From Cepaea nemoralis (taxonomy: Eukaryota; Mollusca; Gastropoda; Stylommatophora; Helicidae), in NCBI GenBank assembly GCA_014155875.1, contig JACEFZ010027952.1:207501-271500 (forward strand): 64,000 bases of DNA, given 5' to 3'. Below the pieces are notes generated by a model. That model was not told where the DNA came from, ran no database searches, and saw nothing but the letters and a program-made list of their open reading frames with translations. Positions 57,540-64,000 of the stretch are shown in pieces. Both the position numbers and the translations under genes were made by a program. The first letter of the stretch is position 1. Each line of letters begins with the position of its first letter.

Positions 57540-57920
57540 AACATAGGACGTAGCGGCAACTTTCCTTCATCAGCAAACATATTTATACACAACACGGAAC
57601 ATATATACACGGAGAAGACACTACATTGATTACATTAAGGCATAAGAATGGGATGATAAGAATGGAAAGATGAATAAATGAGAACAATGAAAAGACAATT
57701 AAAAAAATAGGTATTGCAGCCTGGGATTCTAAAATACGTAGCACGTTTTTCATTTTTTTTTCCATTTTCTTTTCATTTTTCTCATATGTTTTGTCATCTT
57801 GCCAATCTTCTTATCCTATTCTTATGCCTTAATTTAGTCAGTGAACTGTTTTCCCCATGTTTATATGAATATATTGTGTTTTGTGTATGTATTTGTTTGC
57901 TGATTTCCACAGCTTTACTG
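57540..57920. repeat. Imperfect inverted repeat
   Basis: tcatcagcaaacatatttat and ttaaggcataagaatgggat at the left return inverted at 57795-57905 (attcttatgccttaa, tgtatttgtttgctgat). Possibly a MITE; no target duplication was identified. Confidence 0.6.
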
Positions 57921-58290
57921 GTTCCACTTGTTTTATTCATACTTTCACAGGTGGAGTAGGTATACGGGTGATTTTATATCTGATCATTGGTTTAGCAGCA
58001 AAGAATGTTTGGTTTACTGCTGTTTTAAGTCACTGATGTATTAATTTCATTACATGATCCCATCGAAAGGTTAGATTTATGTTTGGAGACCGGTGATTGT
58101 AATATTTTGAAAGAAGCCATAAACGATCATCTGCACAGTATGTGTGTTATAACACTGTCCAGACGTTTCCTTTTGAATTTGATCTTTTAAAAACTATGTA
58201 TCTTTATGTTTATGTGCATATGTATGTGTTTGTTCTTCATTAACTATTTATATCAATGTTAATTTTTTTTCGCTTGTGAATCTTCCATAG

Positions 58291-58362
58291 TGACCTGAGC
58301 AACCAAAGATTAACTCATCTGTTCAGAAATATGTTCAAGGGACTGAAAATCATTTCTACACT
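58291..58362 (+). CDS. GRL101-like receptor, exon 14 (LRR)
   Basis: Acceptor atcttccatag|tg and donor acact|gtaagt give 72 bases in phase 2-2: LDLSNQRLTHLFRNMF then KGLKIISTL. The conserved Asn is followed by Gln and Arg, still within the LRR consensus. Confidence 0.93.
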
Positions 58363-58394
58363 GTAAGTATTTGAAGCTTCGTTTACCGTCGTTA

Positions 58395-58620
58395 GTATAA
58401 GCATTAGGATCCCCGGGAAGGTAAAACCCTATCAAAAAGTCGGATGTGTCGGCCAAAAGGCGCAAATAATAAATATTGCAGCTCTGCTGTTAACAGGAAC
58501 AACGCAACCAAAACAAATATTTAGGACGCAAGAAGAAGAAGAAGAAGAAGAGGAAGAGGAAGCAGAAGAAGCATAGACAGAAGAAGAAGAATAAGAAGAC
58601 GAAGAAGAAGAAGAAGTAGA
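58395..58620 (-). mobile_element. Interspersed repeat family F with (GAA)n
   Basis: Inverted copy of 4285-4450 (ggccaaaaggcgcaaataat, aaacaaatatttaggacgc) followed by a gaagaagaa tract. Confidence 0.6.
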
Positions 58621-58869
58621 AGTAATGGAGTGAACATTATGCACAATGGATCTGTGCGGGCTGTTGTTTGTCGAGACTCCTGTCTTTTCCACTTTTCACA
58701 TTGGGCAGTGGGAGGCGTTTTGTGTGATATTCACTGGCACAGGAACGGAGCAAAATGGGGACGACCCATTGCTGTGAGGTTGGAACCGCGACTAACTAAC
58801 TAACTAACTAGTTCATTTCCTCACCACGTGTTCTTCCAAGACATTTCTTAAAATTATCTATCACCCATT

Positions 58870-59150
58870 TTAGTTAAGGGCTCTGCGGTAGCATAGTGGG
58901 CTACATGCTCGCCTTACAGCTCGGTGGCCATGGACTCAATTTTCATCTGGGTAGGTTTGAATGTTTAACATTTACCGAGGCCCCATGTCAACCCAGCTTA
59001 AAATGCGTACCAGGAAATGTCTTGCAAAGTAAAGGTGGCTAGTGAGATACTGATCACGTGACCCACCAAGTGCCGATTGGACTATAAAATTATGGGTCTA
59101 TGACCATGTGACCTATGACGTTTAAGGTGTGTTAAAGGGTCCTTTATTTA
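58870..59150 (+). mobile_element. tRNA-like SINE family C copy
   Basis: Head gctctgcggtagcatagtgg gctacatgctcgccttac with a weak B box (ggactcaat), body tcaacccagcttaaaatgcg and tataaaattatgggtctatg. Inverted relative at 16185-16370. Confidence 0.6.
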
Positions 59151-59154
59151 CTTG

Positions 59155-59480
59155 CATCATCATCATCAGGTGCCTTGCTGGCTGGCGTAGGCGATCATGC
59201 TTCTCTAAAAATTGCGATCTCTAATGGCATGGATCAATTCTTATGTTGAGTCCCGTCCGTGCCATGTCATAAGACTCAAGAATCTTCTCACGCTGTCTTC
59301 CTCTAACTCTCTTTCGGCAAATTTTTCCGGTTGTTAAAACATGTTCCAGTCTTTGTCTTCTCATAATGTGGCCAAAAAACGATGACTGCCTCTTTCTGAT
59401 GTTTGTGACAGGTTGTCTTTGTGACTTATTTCTCTCACAATGTCCACATTGCTACTTTTGGCTGTCCAATGAATTCTCAG
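59155..59480 (-). mobile_element. LINE 3' tail fragment
   Basis: Starts catcatcatcatcaggtgcc and on the minus strand encodes a decayed QSSFFGHIMRRQRLEHVLTT segment, as in the + copies at 36930 and 52430. Confidence 0.65.
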
Positions 59481-59689
59481 CATTCTTCTATCAAACCACA
59501 TCTCCAAGGTTTCTAGAACTTTTGTTGTCTGTTTACTTACTTTACCTAGATGTTAATTACGCTGGGTTGACTCCGGAGCCGTGCTGATAGAAACAAAGAA
59601 TACTTCTATTGCACTACGCTTTCCTGACCCCAACTGCTGCTATAGTTCAGTAGTAACGTAAGTGAAGCTGTTATTTACAGACTTCACAG

Positions 59690-60225
59690 CCTGTCTTCAA
59701 GAGGACTCACGAACCAATCAACCAAACAACCAACCAATGAATAAATCAACAAACCAATACAACCAATGAATAAATCAACCAACTAACCAATCAACCAACC
59801 AATGAATAAATCAACCAACCACTCAAAAATTCAGCCAATGAATAAATCAACCAACCAATGAATAAATCAACGAACCAATGAAACAATCAACCAATAAATA
59901 AATCAACCAATCAAACAACCAAATAATCAATGAAATAACCAACTCACCAAACAACCAAGCAACCAACTATCAGCCAAGTAATGAATAAACTAATCAACCA
60001 TACAATCACCTAAACAACTAACGAACTAACCAGCCACTCAACGAGTCAACCACCAAACAACCAGTGAACTAACCAATCAACAAACGAACCAACCAAACAA
60101 CCATCGAACCAACCAAACAACCATTGAATCAAACAACCAAGAAATCAAATGCCAAATAAGCAGCCAAGGTAACAAACAACTAACAAATCAACCAACCAAC
60201 AACCAACCAGCCAGTCACACCATCT
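59690..60225. repeat. Degenerate (AACC/AATC) repeat tract
   Basis: Imperfect caaccaaccaatgaataaat units. Confidence 0.85.
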
Positions 60226-60589
60226 ATCGTTGTGCATGCAGGCTAAGACCAGGCACAGGCTAACAATAAGCAAACCTGAATGACATTGCTTTCTGACACC
60301 AAATGTGCTAAGCTAGTGTGACAGATATTGCAGCCTTGTCGTAGTCCTACAGCACAATAATAGTATAGTTCTTATCCCCAGTTCTATATTTGAAGACATG
60401 CATTCTTACAGATTTATATTTGTTGGAAGGAAAAATTAAACCTAACTGCTACTACAATTATTTTGGCCTGTCTTCACAAACACTGAATTTATTACTGAAA
60501 GTTTGTTGCAACAAGCTTAAATATCTAATTATATAGGACATATCGTTTCTAAGCTAAATGCAATGAATGCAATGGAAGGGCGGGAAAAC

Positions 60590-60978
60590 AAAAGCGACAG
60601 CAATTTTGAGAAACAAACGAAAACTGTAAATTGATTAAAGAAGTTAAATATAATCAAGATGTTTTAGGGCATGAGGAGAAATAAACTTGAAAACTTAGTG
60701 ACAGCTGGAAAACTTGATGGGAAAAGAACAAGGGGAAGTCAACAAGACAAATGGTTGGATGGTTTGGTCACATCTCATAATCAGGACAAGAGCACAGACC
60801 TGTCCATGAGATTGGTGATCGTAGCAGACGGTCAACTATGAGATTGGTGATCGTAGCAGATGGTCAACTATAAGATTGGTGATTGTAGTAGACGGTTAAC
60901 TGTAAGATTGGTGATCGTAGCAGACGGTGAACTATGATCGCCCACACTTACAATCTTGGCACTTATTGATGATGATTT
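60590..60978 (+). mobile_element. LINE 3' tail with internal 30-bp repeats
   Basis: FRAMRRNKLENLVTAGKLDG-like start, then agattggtgatcgtagcaga cggtcaacta repeated four times, then atgatcgcccacacttac and gatgatgat. Confidence 0.7.
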
Positions 60979-61049
60979 GTTACAATGATTATAATGATTA
61001 CATGTTTCCTAATTTACATTCTGTTATTCTATTCTCATATCTATCTATG

Positions 61050-61515
61050 TTAGTTAGTTTGTCGACAGATCATCCTCATTGCACATCGAACCATTCAGTC
61101 CATAAGTGCTCGGATCCCCTCAGCAAATCCCGCAGCGTGTGGCGGCTAATGACATCAGTTCTGTGTTGGTTTATCAATCTTCTTTGGCTTCCTGCGTAGT
61201 GTTTTTGTTTGACCACCCCTCTTTTAATTTGCTGTTCTCGCAGTCTGGCCATGGTTGTAGATTCACAGTCATCACTTGGTTCTCGCAAAAGTCTTACTTC
61301 TCATAGAGCATTCAGAATGTCAGCCTGGTCCATGGCACGTCCGCCCTCCACAGTAGCCCTACCTGCAAGCCTGTCAGCCCGCTCATTTCCTTGTACTCCC
61401 TCATGCCCTGGCACGAAGATGAAATTAATCTTTGCCAGCCTAGACCACTCCAGAGACAGCAACCATTCTCTTTGTATCTACCCCATCTCTATCCTCTTGA
61501 GCATGCTCATCATAA
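61050..61515 (-). pseudogene. RNase H LINE fragment
   Basis: Minus strand: GHEGVQGNERADRLAG, then REPSDDCESTTMARLREQQI and RRLINQHRTDVISRHTLRDL. Closely matches 26985-27430 with small deletions. Confidence 0.8.
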
Positions 61516-61538
61516 CTTGTGATTACATGTTAAATTAA

Positions 61539-61755
61539 CAGATTCTGTTCCAAACAAAGAGTATGTTCGGACCAGACATGGTACACAATAAAATGAACAA
61601 ATATTAATATTATAATGTAAATTTCCATTCACCGAACATTGCAACTGAGGAAGAAATAATAAATAACACGATGACCCTAGTATGGCGATATATCATCCTT
61701 CTGTCCAAATGGGAGGAACCATTTGGCGATATATTATCTCTTGGCACTGAATCAG
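61539..61755. mobile_element. TTAA-type MITE, 217 bp, both target sites intact
   Basis: Left end CAGATTCTGTTCCAA and right end (minus strand) CTGATTCAGTGCCAA match at 12 of 15 bases; TTAA lies on both sides (61535-61538, 61756-61759). TTAA targeting suggests mobilisation by a piggyBac-type transposase, though the ends are not the usual CCY start. Confidence 0.82.
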
Positions 61756-61774
61756 TTAATGTAGGGATAGTTGG

Positions 61775-62665
61775 AAGTTTTTATCTTTAGCCAATTGTAT
61801 CACCTTGACTATAACTATAGGGTGTATTTTTAATGACTGTGCAGTGTTTGAAAATATTGCCGGTCCCCGTTTTGTATTCACTCTCTGTAAAGTTCATGCA
61901 ACATAATAGGTAAATACAAAACTTGGACTGGCAATATCTTCAAACACCCCACTGTTATTAAAATACACCCTATATAATCAAAGAAGAAAAAACAACAAAG
62001 ATTCTTCTAAAAGAACACACCCTGAAACAAGTAAAGAGCTTCAAGTACTTCATAAGATGAGATTGAGAATAATTGCAATCAATCATGTGCCATGCCGGAA
62101 AGCATGAGCGGTCATGACTCTCCATTTCACTTGATCACCAGAGTTGTGAATCAGCTCAGTGCAATAAGGCAAACCAACTCATTGGACACATGGCACCAAT
62201 ACTAAAGAACAAACATGTATACAGTAGATACTAAAAAGCACTCTACAACACAATCTTCCTACAAACTATATACTACACATCTGGATAGTGACAGAAAAAG
62301 ACGAATGAAAAATTACAACAGAAATGAGATTCCGGAGAAGAATGCTCAATGTATCAAGAAGAGGGAAAATCAGAAATGATGAAATCAGAACTACAGTTTT
62401 GGTAACATCAGCGCTAGATTTCATTAGAAATCAGCAAGTGAAATTATTCGACCACATAACTAGGCTACAAACTGACATTATACAACAAGCAATGATGCAC
62501 CGACCAAACGAGACCAAAAGAGAAGGTTGACCATGTAAACGATGGTATAACAGAGTCGATAGGATGCGATACTAGAATCCCATAAACGGGCATTCTCTTG
62601 CTGCTTATTTTCCACTCGACACCGCAAGGTACAAGAGAAACCAGATGAGATTAGATCACCTTGTC
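61775..62665 (+). pseudogene. LINE RT fragment with nested insertions
   Basis: Sister of 35395-36100: KANQLIGHMAPILKN, TTEMRFRRRMLNVSRRGKIR, SALDFIRNQQVKLFDHITRL. Interrupted by a MITE (61818-61972) and by a foreign piece at 62050-62163 resembling the catgtgccatgcc LINE tail. Many breaks. Confidence 0.75.
61818..61972. mobile_element. TA-flanked MITE, 155 bp
   Basis: Inverted arms of about 60 bases (tagggtgtatttttaatgac ... attgcc) with a short spacer, flanked by TA at 61816-61817 and 61973-61974. Comparison with 35437-35460 gives the empty site, so the boundaries are firm. TA targeting suggests a Tc1/mariner-type source. Confidence 0.88.
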
Positions 62666-63067
62666 TTGACTGAGTTGAGGTTTGTGTAATTTGTCTATCC
62701 ATGTTACTTTTTTTTATCTTTCTCTTGTTCTGTAATTATGTATTCTTTGATTGTAGGCATAAAGCAGAAGTTGGTTGGGCTTCATTCTCACAAAATGTTA
62801 AAATCACTTTATTTGTCTCTCTCTTTCTATAAATACAGCTATTCTCTTCACAAGTATGTATCTATAGAATGCATATTAATTTAATTTATAATGTATTTTA
62901 ATTATTTTCATTAATTTATTTTAATTTATAATGTATATTATTTTAATTTATATCACATTGCCTTTAACATTAATTTGTTAATATCTCTCATTGAATAACT
63001 TTAATAAGCTTATGTTAAAATGTTGCATGTTAAAATTTTCAATATTTTCTGTTTACTTTCTCTATAG

Positions 63068-63139
63068 AAACTTATCTGGCAACAGAATTTATTCCATTGA
63101 AAATGGGGCATTCAACACTTTAGTCAGTGTTATTTCTAT
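63068..63139 (+). CDS. GRL101-like receptor, exon 15 (LRR, gene continues)
   Basis: Acceptor ttctctatag|aa and donor tctat|gtaagt give 72 bases in phase 2-2: LNLSGNRIYSIENGAF then NTLVSVISM. The open donor shows that the gene continues beyond the window, where further LRRs and, by analogy, a rhodopsin-type 7TM domain would lie. No further exon is seen before the window end. Confidence 0.94.
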
Positions 63140-63149
63140 GTAAGTATAT

Positions 63150-63375
63150 GCTTGTATAGACAAAACATTCTTAGTGTTGACAAACACGCTTAATATGCAC
63201 AAACATTCTTTGTATAGACAAACATTCCTAGCGTAGAGAAACATTCTTAGTATAGACAAAAAATGTTAGTGTAGACAGACACTCTATGTGTAGACAAAAA
63301 TTCCTAGTATAGACAAACATTATTAGTATAGAAAAACATTCTTTGTATAGACAAACATTCGCAGCATAGACAGTA
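63150..63375. repeat. ~20-bp array after exon 15
   Basis: About eleven imperfect units of gtatagacaaacattcttag. Confidence 0.85.
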
Positions 63376-63679
63376 TATATCTGGGCACTATATATAGGCA
63401 CTATATCTGCTCTACAACATACTTTTTACACTTCATAGAGTAATAACTATTGCCAGTGAATCTGTGAACACTTCTTGAGCTAGTAACTCTACTGTTGTAA
63501 AATATTTGAGATTATAGCACATGCTACATCATGGAGTTAAGGTGACCAATTGTTTTCTTCATCACAGTTCACAGACATATAGATTATGCTCAGACAGATA
63601 AACAGACTAACAAACAGAAAGACAGAATAAGCAACAACAACAAAAAACACAACTTTATTTTTTTTTAAGTTACGAACTG

Positions 63680-63790
63680 GGCATGCAGACTGTTGTCCTT
63701 TAGACAGGGACATCGATAATAGACCAGTGTCCTTTAGAGAGGGACATCGATAATAGACCAGTGTCCTTTAGAGAGGGACATCGGTCACAG
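63680..63790. repeat. ~34-bp repeat, three copies
   Basis: gtcctttagagagggacatc gataatagaccagt, adjoining an aactttatttttt segment like 11898-11930. Confidence 0.85.
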
Positions 63791-63848
63791 GGAAAGCAGA
63801 TACTAAGATAGGTGGGCAGGTAACCAGACAAGTGGACAAGCAGGCATA

Positions 63849-64000
63849 CATGAATACCACATGTATACCAAATTCAAGATTGGTGAATCAGCCATGTGCA
63901 CATATGGATTGGCGTCGCAGACAGCAGAGCACATACTCCAAGACTGCACTAAATATAACATATCTAGGCAAACCTTCTGGCCTAGAGAGACGACAGTGGA
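63849..64000 (+). pseudogene. Non-LTR retroelement C-terminal fragment, cut by window end
   Basis: HMYTKFKIGESAMCTYGLAS, then QTAEHILQDCTKYNISRQTF and WPRETTV. This is the zinc-ribbon-like end common in jockey-type LINE proteins (CxxG...QTxEHxLxxCxxY...R). Open to the edge; its completeness cannot be judged. Confidence 0.75.

Noticed and set aside
60400..60450. Possible additional LRR exon after cattcttacag
   Set aside because: In phase 2 it reads LFIFVGRKN then a stop after ten codons; no donor and no LRR consensus.
62838..62870. Possible additional LRR exon after ataaatacag
   Set aside because: Translation in phase 2 shows no LRR pattern and no suitable donor 72 bases on.

Overview
The window looks like the interior of one very large, intron-rich animal gene on the + strand, buried in repeats. 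Fifteen short exons (about 1.54 kb of coding sequence in 64 kb, roughly 2.4%) can be read from their conserved protein modules and from splice sites whose phases agree. Exons 1-8 each encode one LDL-receptor class A (LDLa) module and are joined by phase-1 introns. Exon 9 encodes a cysteine-rich LRR N-terminal cap and moves the phase from 1 to 2. Exons 10-15 each encode one leucine-rich repeat of 24-25 residues with phase-2 introns. LDLa array, then LRRNT, then LRRs is the ectodomain order of GRL101-type and relaxin-type receptors (a 7TM domain follows in those families). GRL101 of the pond snail Lymnaea carries many LDLa modules, so a GRL101-like receptor of a mollusc, probably a gastropod, is the best reading. 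The organism assignment is inference. Both ends of the gene, including the start codon and any transmembrane part, lie outside the window.

Layout: 0-5 kb holds exons 1-3 with a hAT MITE. 5-21 kb is one giant intron with tRNA-like sequences, RNase H retroelement tails, a nearly complete non-LTR retrotransposon on the minus strand (7.6-11.05 kb), low-complexity DNA (11-14 kb), a Merlin-type transposase remnant (15 kb), and 29-bp and 93-bp tandem arrays. 21-31 kb holds exons 4-7 with a 36-bp array. 31-35 kb is a 30-bp array. 35-40 kb holds exons 8 and 9 and LINE relics. 41-46 kb is a 5.1 kb array of 35/36-bp units. 46.5-47.8 kb is a truncated pogo/Tigger transposon. 49-50.4 kb is a 15-bp array. 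51-63 kb holds exons 10-15 with LINE relics, a solo LTR and MITEs.

The most unusual pattern is in the introns. At six exons (3, 4, 5, 6, 11, 13) the end of the upstream intron has been tandemly multiplied up to the real acceptor, and at four of these the copies keep an AG, so each real splice site sits behind a row of look-alikes. Several other minisatellites start inside a recognisable SINE or MITE.

I recognised nothing specific in these intronic stretches: 3550-4270, 15000-15100 flanks, 16010-16180, 22600-22800, 22980-23220, 25110-25490, 30760-31010, 36624-36930, 39620-39990, 40119-40740, 48310-48630, 53790-54050, 57050-57300, 57960-58280, 59590-59690, 60230-60590, 62670-63060 and 63380-63650. 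No second host gene, rRNA, CRISPR array or bacterial-type operon is visible. Repeat boundaries are approximate except where target-site duplications fix them.
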